Positions 1-8,072 of a DNA stretch of 41,215 nt are shown piece by piece. The notes beneath the pieces are model-generated. The model saw only the letters and a program-made list of their open reading frames with translations, made no database searches and was not told the origin of the DNA. Both the position numbers and the translations under genes were made by a program. The stretch's first letter is position 1. The number at the start of each line of letters is the position of its first letter. This DNA is from Holosporales bacterium (GTDB lineage Bacteria; Pseudomonadota; Alphaproteobacteria; BNTO01): positions 1-41,215 of the forward strand of contig JAISCJ010000144.1 of the NCBI GenBank assembly GCA_031265645.1, written 5' to 3'.

Positions 1-14
1 TTATTGTCCTCAAT

Positions 15-63
15 GCGCTAGGATAAACACATTTGTGTGGCGTGTAGTCCCCGAATCCTAGCG
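15..63 (+). promoter_or_regulatory. stem-loop in the murA leader
   Basis: CGCTAGGAT at 16-24 and ATCCTAGCG at 55-63 are perfect 9-base inverted repeats, with a smaller ACAC/GTGT hairpin nested inside. The structure ends just before the AAGGA at 67-71 that probably serves as the murA ribosome binding site. It could be a leader structure for murA or the end of a gene left of the window; the window edge prevents a decision. Confidence 0.35.
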
Positions 64-86
64 AATAAGGATATGTTGAAATCATC

Positions 87-1424
87 ATGGAAAAAATTGT
101 TATTTCAGGTGGCAAACCACTTTGCGGGCGTGTAAAAGTTAGTGGAGCTAAAAATGCTAGCTTGCCATTAATGGCGGCGTCAATTTTATCCGATGAGCCA
201 CTAGTGCTGCATAACATACCAAAGCTCAGCGACATAACGTTAATGGCAGAGCTGTTAACTCATCATGGCGTGCATATTTCATATGATGCAGCAACACAAG
301 CATACACATTTGCCGCGCTCTCAATTATAGACACAACCGCGCCGTACGAAATTGTGAGCAAAATGCGCGCGTCCATTGTTGTCCTCGGTCCAATGTTGGC
401 GCGATGCGGTGAAGCAACGGTGTCGTTGCCTGGTGGTTGCGCGATTGGGACGCGCCCGGTAAACATGCACATTGACGGCTTGAGGGCGCTTGGCGCAACG
501 GTGTCGATTGAAAATGGGTACATTCATGCAAAAGCACCAAAAGAGGGCCTTGTTGGAACCACAATTATTTTGCCATTTGCGACCGTGACTGGCACAGAAA
601 ACATCCTTATGGCAGCCGTGTTGGCTCGAGGGCAAACCATCATCAAAAATGCCGCCAAAGAGCCTGAGGTGTGTGACCTAGCGAAATGCCTGGTTAAAAT
701 GGGAGCACACGTTGAAGGCATTGGAACCGACACGTTAGTAATTAGCGGACGGACGCACTTAAACGGGGCGACGCACCACGTTATTCCTGACAGAATAGAA
801 GCTGCAACATATGCAATTGCCGGAGCAATTACTTATGGCGACATTATTCTGGAAGGCGTTGTTTTCGACGATTTGCTAGCATTTTGGGATTCACTATTGA
901 AAGCTGGAGTAACTGTCGAAAAAGTAGAATCTGAAAATGCCGCAATATCTAGTGTTACTGCTCATGCTGAGCATCGACGCGACGAAGCAACAAACTTTTT
1001 ACAATTTGGTGTAGGAATACGAGTTCCAGCAGAAATAAAAGGCGTTGACATAATGACAGAGCCATATCCTGGCTTTCCAACTGATGCACAAGCACAATTC
1101 ATGGCCTTAATGACACGATGCGACGGAGCTGCAATGATTACAGAAACAGTCTTTGAAAATCGCTTTATGCATGTATCCGAGCTGTGCCGAATGTGCGCAA
1201 ACATTACCATACATAATACGTCTGCACTTGTCCGCGGCGTTGATCAACTGGTTGGTGCAACTGTAATGGCTACGGACCTTAGGGCATCTGTATCATTGGT
1301 GTTGGCGGGATTGGCGGCGAAGGGAGAAACGACGATACAGCGGGTGTACCACATCGATCGTGGATATGAACGAATCGAACAAAAGCTGCAGACCTGTGGA
1401 GCAATGATTGAACGAGTGAGATAG
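87..1424 (+). CDS. murA: UDP-N-acetylglucosamine 1-carboxyvinyltransferase MurA
   Basis: This enzyme transfers enolpyruvate from PEP to UDP-GlcNAc, the first committed cytoplasmic step of peptidoglycan synthesis. The 445 residues match the usual MurA length of about 420-450. Near the N-terminus SGAKNAS carries the conserved Lys22-Asn23 pair. The mobile catalytic loop PGGCAIGTRP has the nucleophilic cysteine at residue 118 (Cys115 in E. coli), so the protein should be fosfomycin-sensitive in principle. Further family segments are the GATVMATDLRAS stretch and a C-terminal HIDRGYERIEQKL segment. The ATG at 87 follows an AAGGA at 67-71. The next gene on this strand is a tRNA, so murA appears to stand alone, and the murC-murB-ddl group lies 15 kb away. 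Confidence 0.97.
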   Translation: MEKIVISGGKPLCGRVKVSGAKNASLPLMAASILSDEPLVLHNIPKLSDITLMAELLTHHGVHISYDAATQAYTFAALSIIDTTAPYEIVSKMRASIVVLGPMLARCGEATVSLPGGCAIGTRPVNMHIDGLRALGATVSIENGYIHAKAPKEGLVGTTIILPFATVTGTENILMAAVLARGQTIIKNAAKEPEVCDLAKCLVKMGAHVEGIGTDTLVISGRTHLNGATHHVIPDRIEAATYAIAGAITYGDIILEGVVFDDLLAFWDSLLKAGVTVEKVESENAAISSVTAHAEHRRDEATNFLQFGVGIRVPAEIKGVDIMTEPYPGFPTDAQAQFMALMTRCDGAAMITETVFENRFMHVSELCRMCANITIHNTSALVRGVDQLVGATVMATDLRASVSLVLAGLAAKGETTIQRVYHIDRGYERIEQKLQTCGAMIERVR

Positions 1425-1650
1425 CGCAAAATATAGGGCGCCATCCAATCGTCCATAATATTAATTTTCAAATCCCGACTAAAAATGTCATTTTTTCATT
1501 GTAAGCTCATCTATACCCAACCGTTAAAAGAATTACCAACAGGAGTCCTTCCTATTCAGCTAGTTGATGGGTACCCATCGACAAGTGGGAATCTTTTTGC
1601 ACTTGGGTATAATTGACAGAGATAGCATTTTTTGCCAAAGTAACCAGTGT

Positions 1651-1736
1651 GCCCCTGTGGCGGAACTGGTAGACGCGATAGACTCAAAATCTATTACCTT
1701 TCAGGTGTGGGAGTTCAAGTCTCCCCGGGGGTACCA
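1651..1736 (+). tRNA. tRNA-Leu (anticodon CAA)
   Basis: The gene folds as a class II tRNA. The acceptor stem is GCCCCTG (1651-1657) with CGGGGGT (1726-1732), then discriminator A1733 and an encoded CCA (1734-1736). The anticodon stem ATAGA/TCTAT encloses the loop CTCAAAA, giving anticodon CAA, which reads UUG leucine codons. A long variable arm with an ACCT/AGGT stem lies at about 1695-1708. The T-arm is GGGAG, loop TTCAAGT, CTCCC (1709-1725). The long variable arm together with the CAA anticodon makes the leucine identity firm. Confidence 0.96.
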
Positions 1737-1753
1737 AAAAATTTTTTCTGGTG

Positions 1754-1795
1754 ATTGATTGCTGTATGGTTTGCCATTGTGGCAAAGAAATCAAT
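1754..1795 (+). other. two-step stem-loop directly after tRNA-Leu
   Basis: The outer arms are ATTGATT (1754-1760) and AATCAAT (1789-1795). The inner arms are TTTGCCA (1770-1776) and TGGCAAA (1780-1786) around a TTG loop. It begins 18 bases after the tRNA CCA, so it may help 3' processing or termination, although no run of T follows. Weaker hairpins follow (GAAAC/GTTTC near 1835-1850), so a small structured RNA is possible but unproven. Confidence 0.4.
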
Positions 1796-1897
1796 AGAGC
1801 ACTCCGCCTCCTGGCAATCTTAGGAATAAACCGAAACACGGTTTCAGTAACCTAGGCTTCGTTGGACAGTATGTTTAGTCGAGCGGGCAGTGTGCAC

Positions 1898-1999
1898 GTT
1901 ATCAACCTTCTACTAATGTATGTATCAGCCAGCTTAGGAATTTAACATAATTTAAAAGCGAAAATCGACAGACATGAGTAGAAGCCTAATAGTATCAAC
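1898..1999 (+). repeat. dispersed palindromic repeat R1, copy A
   Basis: The core GCCAGCTTAGGAATTTAACA at about 1927-1946, followed by TAATTTAAAAGC, matches copies at 21975-22073, 40093-40172 and, inverted, 12001-12085. The right arm holds CGACAGACAT. The left arm, with ATGTATGTATC, is degenerate here, so the outer hairpin is weaker than in copy B. The copy lies in a spacer and overlaps no gene. Confidence 0.8.
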
Positions 2000-2074
2000 G
2001 CGCAAAAAGCAAGAGGATAATTTTTGAGAGTTTAACTCTTTTTTAATGTTTTTGTGCTATATAAATCCATCCCT

Positions 2075-2100
2075 AACCCCCACCCACCCTGGGGTTTTTT
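2075..2100 (+). terminator. rho-independent terminator
   Basis: AACCCC (2075-2080) pairs with GGGGTT (2091-2096) across a 10-base C-rich loop, and a run of six T spans 2095-2100. On the plus strand this would end transcripts reading out of the murA/tRNA-Leu region before the large secreted gene. Confidence 0.6.
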
Positions 2101-2284
2101 AGCGGTGGGCGCGACACATCTATCACAATCATCCCCCACAAAAAGTAAACAATGCAACCTACTCACCACATTTTTCCGCATACTATTTTTTATTATGTTG
2201 CACAAAAACATCATTGATTTCATCTCTTTTCTTCTTGGTCTTTTTTAGAAAATTTTCCTAACGAGCCCTAGTGAATCTTGAACA

Positions 2285-2384
2285 GATATTAACACCATAT
2301 GTACATATTCCATCTGGAACACACAGGATCAGACCCTTTGCTTGCAGGGTTTTTGTCCTTAAATAATCCTGTGTTTCATATAGG
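2285..2384 (+). repeat. dispersed repeat R2, copy 1
   Basis: The copy starts GATATTAACA and contains TCTGGAACACACAGGAT, then ACCCT..AGGGT as an inner hairpin (about 2332-2350), then ATCCTGTGTTTC, which pairs with the AACACAGGAT arm. The same order of blocks occurs inverted at 32729-32811 and, more diverged, at 35350-35430. It is a compact nested hairpin about 150 bases upstream of the next coding sequence. Confidence 0.72.
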
Positions 2385-2540
2385 AGCCATAGATTAGCGA
2401 GCGTCAACAAAATATTAATATTCAGATACTTTCCAGAAATTCGAGTTAGATTTGGTTAGATACAGTATAACTAGAATAGTACAATACTATTTGTTACTGT
2501 TATTTACATTGGGGGTTAGAACTGAAGGAAAGTGCTAAAA

Positions 2541-5500
2541 ATGTCAGATATTTTTTGTAACGTCAATAGAAGGAATTTTAGAAAAATCGTACGGAGCCGT
2601 TTTTCAGCGTGGACTTGTATTCCAGAGCGTGCTAGGTGGCAAGTGCCGCATATACAATCATCTGAATTTATTGCGAAACGCCGGCGTCTGCTGACAACGT
2701 CATTAAAAGGCGCTCTGTTTGTTGTGTGTGCAACAGTAATTTCAGATCGCGCGTTTTCCAGTCGTCCTACAGCAATATCGGCTGCTGTAAACACCGTGTC
2801 TGCGGATCTTTTATATTTATCAGATGTGACCGAAGTATTAACAGAACCAACGGCAAAATTAATCATAGCAAAAGCTTGGAACTCACCATTTTATGCAGAT
2901 CAGTTCAATTCTTATAGTGAGGAAAAGCGAAGGTTGCTACTGTTTTTGTTAACGGCCATGCCTTCAGATCCCAAACAAGTTAACACAGATTTGGCTGATT
3001 TCCTGAAGATGTGTGACGATGCGAAAACCCTCAGTCCTAATCTGATAGATGGAAGTTTCGTGCCAACAGATCGGCAAAGTTTTACGCGTGCTGGACTCGC
3101 GTATTTGCTTGGATATACCGAACCTAATGTTTGCGACTTCAGGCAAGCGGCTGAGTTGTTTGGCAAAGCCAGAGATCCTAATGAACTTCGATTATCACGA
3201 CGCGAATCTTTGTTACAGATGTACTCTGCAATAGGTGCGTTGCAGCCTCTTTCTTCGGCGGATATACTCGATTTGCCGGCAAATATGGCGGATTTGCAAA
3301 GTTGGTCCTATCAAGTTGCAAGTAGTCGCGATATGATTCTTTCAGACAATTTTGCCTACTGGTTAAAATTATTACAGCATATGCAGGGAGTCGGAATAAC
3401 AAGAGGTGATGCCTATGATCTGCATTTTGCAGCACGAATACAACGTGCAGCGATGGAGCTTGACTATTTGTTTATTCAGCGACATATGAACCTTGCGCTG
3501 AGACTTGGTTCATTGCCTTTGATTACGCTTTGTAAGGATGTGTCGCAACAAGCGGCAAGCTTTATAAGAAGGCGAGAACATCTGATAGCGCCCGTTCCGA
3601 TAGAAGGACGCGAATTCAAATTTATAGATCGACGACCAATGGAAATATTACTTGGGGATGATCGTATGCGGCGTGAATGGCCAATGCGTGCTGATCTTCA
3701 GGTTGTAGACACTCCCTTTTTGAAGGCGTTCTTATTACAAAAACTGGACACAAGCCGCAGCGTAACATGTACTGCACAAGGGTTAAATGATCTTATCGCA
3801 TTAATCGATTTGCCGTTGTCTCGTTTCCGAGATTATGGCGTGATTTCTTCGGATGTGTGGAGCGGAGCAACAATACCATTAAAAGATGACATACCTGGGC
3901 TAACAGCTGGCGACGCAATCTACCTACAAGATTTGTCTACACAGTTCTTAAGATTTCTTAGTGAACGAATCGTAACACTGGAATTTGCTGATACAGAATA
4001 CGCGTTAGATGCTATGAAAAATTCACTACAGGCGCTGCTACGAAGAAATTTCGAAGCATTAGCTGTTCGGTATCCTTCTGAGGCAGAGCTTGCTAATTAT
4101 CGTCAAAGTGTACGTTTTTCGGAATTCTGTAAAGGCTTCGTTAGGTTTGATGTCCGCGAAGGTGATGACACTTACGTAAAAAAACTAAGCCTAGAAATAC
4201 CCGAAGGGAAAGGATACAGCAAGTGGGGTGATACGCCAGTTCAACGGCTTGAAGAACTAGCACTATGCATTGAATCAGTACGTTCTTCTGATAAGAGATT
4301 GGAATACACTTACGGAACATTAGGACATACATTATTTTTGGCCGCCAGAACAGTATTGCTTGAATTTTTTACGCCACAATCTATGGCCGTTTCTGACATT
4401 GCAGAGATACAAAATATGTCGCCACTCGCGCGCAGCACATTAGCTATGTTTTATTACTGGTTTAATTTAGATCGTCTGGGTTTTTTTATGAAAACCTCCT
4501 TCTGTGATTCGCCGTATCCACTTCACAAAGAATTAACACTAAGTGTGCTTCCAAACTTTGATTCAGTAACGCTCCCCCCATATTTCGAGGTACTAAGCGA
4601 GTGCATGATTGGTGCTTTGCCACGCTTGTACCTTAGAGATACTGCGTGGAGAGAATTTTTTGAACAGTATATGGAAGCAGCCCCTTTTGCAATATTTGCC
4701 CGTTGGAAAGCGGATATTTTAGGTCATGCCATTGACGGGTATAATTATAACCCCAATTATAAATGTAGTATCGATTCGGAAATACATAAACGTATCGACA
4801 GAGCATTTAATGCCGTTTTTACCGGAGAAGTTTTCAACGATGAAATAACGTGTACTTTTTGGGACAGAAGTGTAGCGACATTTGCAAGCGGGAGTCAAAT
4901 CCCTAGTTTAAACAAAGAGGGCAGCCCTCCAAGGTTTTTAGAAATACAAGGTCGAGCCAAGTATGAGTGCGATTCTCCTTATTTACGAGGCGTAACATTA
5001 TGGGACGCTAAATATTCTCCGAATTTACCAATCGTAGATCCTGACGAGTTCCCGAGCTTCGATATTGATCTTACTGCAGTCAATAGCCCGTCGTTGGCCA
5101 GTTGGGGAATGCTGATATCAATGGCAAGGACGGATCCAATTTATCGAACTTTTCTTCCGCGGGATTTTATGTTACGTGCCGGAGCACGTCAAAATGCAAA
5201 TCTGATGACTTCTTTGTTCGCGGAAAGGGAAAGTACATTCTGCCTACCTAGCGATGATTACACGGGTCGTGTCGTCGATGTGTTGCCGGAATCGTTCTTC
5301 GAAATCGCGCCACGTCTTAGACAATTCGGGACATTATACGGTGAAAATCCATTCTCAATGGACGCCGAGACATGTCAGCCTGGCTGGGAGAAGAGCATTC
5401 AATCATCCGTGCTTTTCAATCAGAACTGGTGTAGGCTGCTAGGCTCGTGGAATTGCAAACCGGACAGTTATTCCACTACGTTTGGTGCGCTGTGTCATCG

Positions 5501-6089
5501 TACAGCTGATGCGACAAAATGGAGCGACGTTCCTGTGTTTGTGGAAAAAATTCCGTACGATTCTCCATTTATGCTGGACAATACAATTGTTTCAATAGCA
5601 GATAAGCCGCTCTATGAAGTTGCACTTACTTGCGCTAGGCAGTACTACAGGAGACAAATAAACCCATCGGGGACTGCACTATTATTGGAACATGGACGGT
5701 TTTTAGAACTAAGTGGCTTAACTATGCGCAGCTCGCAAGCGCTAATTACACCGCAGATAGCAAAAAGCAGACAAATTTCTGAACTGACGTTTGCTAAACA
5801 AATGTTGCACAGCAAGCTTGTGCGAGATTTGCATAATGATATTGAGATTCTGGCAGGAGGGTACGTAAACTTTTTAGTAGGATCGCCTGATGCTGACGAG
5901 ATAAGGCAATCGTTTTCGTTCGATGTGTTTAACTTAGTGCTAAACAAAGTCGCCTCTAGTCTGAAAACAGTCAATCTATGGCAAACATATAATTTTTTGA
6001 AAGAAACCGTGCTCGGCGAAGTTGCTAACGCCGTTGGGAACTCGTTGTTACGTAGTGATTTGAAACTTCCATATGTTGACCTAATGTAG
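2541..6089 (+). CDS. large exported protein of unknown function (about 1182 aa)
   Basis: I do not recognise this protein. The frame is open from a GTG at 2532, but the AAGGAA at 2525-2530 suits the ATG at 2541, giving 1182 residues. After a basic N-terminal stretch of about 50 residues comes one hydrophobic segment (about residues 54-70, GALFVVCATVI). This could be an uncleaved anchor or an unusually long signal peptide. The rest is mixed helical sequence with many aromatic residues and about 20 cysteines, and no repeat, protease or toxin motif that I can see. Repeats and a terminator stand upstream, and convergent recJ begins 210 bases downstream, so it is a single-gene unit. Size, export signal and lack of familiar motifs would fit a host-directed or surface protein, which is inference only. 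Confidence 0.75.
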   Translation: MSDIFCNVNRRNFRKIVRSRFSAWTCIPERARWQVPHIQSSEFIAKRRRLLTTSLKGALFVVCATVISDRAFSSRPTAISAAVNTVSADLLYLSDVTEVLTEPTAKLIIAKAWNSPFYADQFNSYSEEKRRLLLFLLTAMPSDPKQVNTDLADFLKMCDDAKTLSPNLIDGSFVPTDRQSFTRAGLAYLLGYTEPNVCDFRQAAELFGKARDPNELRLSRRESLLQMYSAIGALQPLSSADILDLPANMADLQSWSYQVASSRDMILSDNFAYWLKLLQHMQGVGITRGDAYDLHFAARIQRAAMELDYLFIQRHMNLALRLGSLPLITLCKDVSQQAASFIRRREHLIAPVPIEGREFKFIDRRPMEILLGDDRMRREWPMRADLQVVDTPFLKAFLLQKLDTSRSVTCTAQGLNDLIALIDLPLSRFRDYGVISSDVWSGATIPLKDDIPGLTAGDAIYLQDLSTQFLRFLSERIVTLEFADTEYALDAMKNSLQALLRRNFEALAVRYPSEAELANYRQSVRFSEFCKGFVRFDVREGDDTYVKKLSLEIPEGKGYSKWGDTPVQRLEELALCIESVRSSDKRLEYTYGTLGHTLFLAARTVLLEFFTPQSMAVSDIAEIQNMSPLARSTLAMFYYWFNLDRLGFFMKTSFCDSPYPLHKELTLSVLPNFDSVTLPPYFEVLSECMIGALPRLYLRDTAWREFFEQYMEAAPFAIFARWKADILGHAIDGYNYNPNYKCSIDSEIHKRIDRAFNAVFTGEVFNDEITCTFWDRSVATFASGSQIPSLNKEGSPPRFLEIQGRAKYECDSPYLRGVTLWDAKYSPNLPIVDPDEFPSFDIDLTAVNSPSLASWGMLISMARTDPIYRTFLPRDFMLRAGARQNANLMTSLFAERESTFCLPSDDYTGRVVDVLPESFFEIAPRLRQFGTLYGENPFSMDAETCQPGWEKSIQSSVLFNQNWCRLLGSWNCKPDSYSTTFGALCHRTADATKWSDVPVFVEKIPYDSPFMLDNTIVSIADKPLYEVALTCARQYYRRQINPSGTALLLEHGRFLELSGLTMRSSQALITPQIAKSRQISELTFAKQMLHSKLVRDLHNDIEILAGGYVNFLVGSPDADEIRQSFSFDVFNLVLNKVASSLKTVNLWQTYNFLKETVLGEVANAVGNSLLRSDLKLPYVDLM

Positions 6090-6152
6090 ATTTGAAGAAT
6101 TGTAACGAAAGTCAATTCAAGGCATATGTAACATCAAATCGCATATGTAAGG

Positions 6153-6211
6153 TGACAGATCAATCTCAAGATGCGCATACAAAGTAACGCGTTGCGGGAT
6201 ATGATCTGTCA
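6153..6211. other. inverted repeat between convergent genes
   Basis: TGACAGATCA (6153-6162) and TGATCTGTCA (6202-6211) are perfect 10-base inverted repeats separated by 39 bases. They lie between the stop of the large exported protein gene and the recJ stop. Just left of them is a direct repeat GCATATGTAA (about 6122-6131 and 6141-6150). The position suits a bidirectional transcript end, but no T-run adjoins it. Confidence 0.4.
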
Positions 6212-6299
6212 ATGATTTCTCGTTTTTGGATGAGGTCCCGACGACGAATTGTGGATCTTTTTGCGGATGGGTCTACAGGTTCTAAAAACTGGGAGCAGT

Positions 6300-8069
6300 T
6301 TATACCGGTGCGGCATCCTCAATTATCATCTGTACCATTCCAGGATTAAATGAGTCTTCCTTTATCGTAACAACAATTGACATTGTTTTCGCGCTTAGCA
6401 ACGCTTCTCCTAGTGCCGTGCCAACTGCCCGAAATGCAATTGCGCGCAGCTTGTCTCCAGCTTCATTCTTAAAAACGCATTGCAAATGACAGCCAGAAAG
6501 AGATTTAGTGAATGTAGGAGTGACTCTGCGAATGCAGAACTTGGGCGCAGGATTGCCAACTCCGAAGGGCTCAAGTCGCTCTAATTCGTCCAATAAATCA
6601 AACGTTGGGCACAATATTTCTGCATCAATGTGTAGTGTTGGGACATACGCTTTTACAAAATCTTCCGTTTCTGCGTTTAAAAAATCGTAAAAAGCCTCAA
6701 ATTTTTCGCGTTGGAGCGAAAAACCTCCTGCCATTGAGTGACCTCCGCCGCCAACCAGCAGTTCAAGCCTAACGGCCTTGTGAATGAGCTCTCCAACATT
6801 TATTCCCGGAATCGAACGCGCAGATCCCTTGCAAACATCGTCATCAATTGATACGACGAACGAAGGCCTATTGTATCTGTCCTTTAGCCTACTTGCTAAA
6901 ATCCCAATGAGCCCCGCGTGCCAAGATGGCTGGCCGATTAGTATGGTTGGATTTTTCGCTAATTCACGAGCTTCAATTTCGTCGAGCGATTCCTGAAGCA
7001 TTTTTTTTTCCATGCGCTGACGTTCCTCGTTAAGAGAATTCAACTCCAGCGCAATTTCCTTTGCGGCAATATCGTCGTGAGTTGTCAACAATTTTGTGCC
7101 CAGCGATGACGAGCCAATCCTTCCGCTAGCGTTAATCCGCGGGCCGATCGCAAATCCCAAATGTCCTGCAGAAACTTTGTCCTTGATGCATGCAACGTCT
7201 ATCAATGCGCGAATTCCTATGTTGTTGCGCATTAATTTTAGCCCGTGCCGTACAAATGCGCGGTTTAACCCTAATATCGGCATCACGTCGCAAACTGTTC
7301 CAAGCGCAACAAGATTGCAATATTCAAGTAGGTTTGGAGGCGTAATCCCGTGGTTTTCAAAAAAATTAATCTCGTTGAGCCGACGCTGAAGCGCGACAAT
7401 GAAGAGGAACACCACACCAGCGGCACACAAATCTTGAGTGTGAGGTACGCAAGATTGATCTACTCGGTGAGGATTTATTACAGCAATTGCTTTAGGAAGC
7501 TCCACATTTGCGGCGTGATGATCCAATACGATTGAATCCAGACCAATAGAGTTCGCTAGTTCAATTTCCTTTACGGATGTTGTTCCACAGTCCGCCATTA
7601 TTACTAATGTTGTTCCTTGGTCCTTTATTTTGCAGACCGAATCCATGTGGACACCGTATCCCTCGGACAATCGATCAGGAATATAGTAATCAACATTTAT
7701 GCCAAGCTGTTCAAAATATTGAACCAGCAAAGACACGGATGTTGCGCCATCAACATCGTAATCGCCGTATATGGTTATCTTTTCGCATGTACATTCTGAG
7801 TTGTTTGCTTTGATGCTTTCTATTGCACGAACAACCCGCTCCACCCCCTCGTCCATTCCAAGCAATAGCGAAGGGTTTGGAAGTAAGTCTTTTAACAATG
7901 GTGTTAAAAATTCAGAAACGTTTGATGTTGTAACATTTCTTGCGGACAATATTCGCGCAACAACATCGCTAACTCCGCACTGCTGTTGAATGGCAAGTAC
8001 ATTGCGCTCGTCGCATTGTGGGAATGCCCAGTGTTTGCCTGTGTGCGATGTCTTTGAACTTGTAATCAT
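6300..8069 (-). CDS. recJ: single-stranded-DNA-specific exonuclease RecJ
   Basis: RecJ degrades single-stranded DNA 5' to 3' in RecF-pathway recombination, mismatch repair and base-excision repair. The DHH-family motifs appear in order: YGDYDVDG (residues 101-108), MADCG (158-162), DHH (183-185), GPRINASGR in the middle, and the DHHA1 motif GGGGHSMAGG near residue 440. The length of 589 is normal. The ATG at 8069 lies three bases after the aspS stop, so the two genes form one transcription unit. Its product is cytoplasmic and DNA-bound. All metal-binding motifs look intact, so I expect an active enzyme. Confidence 0.96.
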   Translation of the reverse strand: MITSSKTSHTGKHWAFPQCDERNVLAIQQQCGVSDVVARILSARNVTTSNVSEFLTPLLKDLLPNPSLLLGMDEGVERVVRAIESIKANNSECTCEKITIYGDYDVDGATSVSLLVQYFEQLGINVDYYIPDRLSEGYGVHMDSVCKIKDQGTTLVIMADCGTTSVKEIELANSIGLDSIVLDHHAANVELPKAIAVINPHRVDQSCVPHTQDLCAAGVVFLFIVALQRRLNEINFFENHGITPPNLLEYCNLVALGTVCDVMPILGLNRAFVRHGLKLMRNNIGIRALIDVACIKDKVSAGHLGFAIGPRINASGRIGSSSLGTKLLTTHDDIAAKEIALELNSLNEERQRMEKKMLQESLDEIEARELAKNPTILIGQPSWHAGLIGILASRLKDRYNRPSFVVSIDDDVCKGSARSIPGINVGELIHKAVRLELLVGGGGHSMAGGFSLQREKFEAFYDFLNAETEDFVKAYVPTLHIDAEILCPTFDLLDELERLEPFGVGNPAPKFCIRRVTPTFTKSLSGCHLQCVFKNEAGDKLRAIAFRAVGTALGEALLSAKTMSIVVTIKEDSFNPGMVQMIIEDAAPV

Positions 8070-8072
8070 GTA

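Larger units (their letters stand above)
1425..2531. other. 1.1 kb repeat-rich spacer between murA and the large secreted gene
   Basis: This spacer holds the tRNA-Leu gene, a 43-base stem-loop just after it, one copy of the R1 repeat, a rho-independent terminator and one copy of the R2 repeat, each listed separately. Short open frames here (for example 1564-1758 and 2054-2248) run through the tRNA or the terminator and are not credible genes. At 1566-1579 there is a 14-base perfect palindrome GATGGGTACCCATC. It is followed by CTTTTT and a TGGGTATAATTG block that recurs near 28.6 kb. Confidence 0.6.

Noticed and set aside
1564..1758. 64-codon plus-strand frame after murA
   Set aside because: It runs through the whole tRNA-Leu gene.
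1740..2000. Possible tmRNA, SRP RNA or RNase P RNA after tRNA-Leu
   Set aside because: Hairpins are present, but none of the conserved core sequences of these RNAs could be found; part of the stretch is repeat R1.
2054..2248. 64-codon plus-strand frame
   Set aside because: It runs through a rho-independent terminator and has low-complexity composition; no ribosome site.
6212..6349. 45-codon plus-strand frame beginning MISRFWMRS
   Set aside because: It overlaps the 3' end of recJ and an inverted repeat, has no ribosome site and no recognisable sequence.
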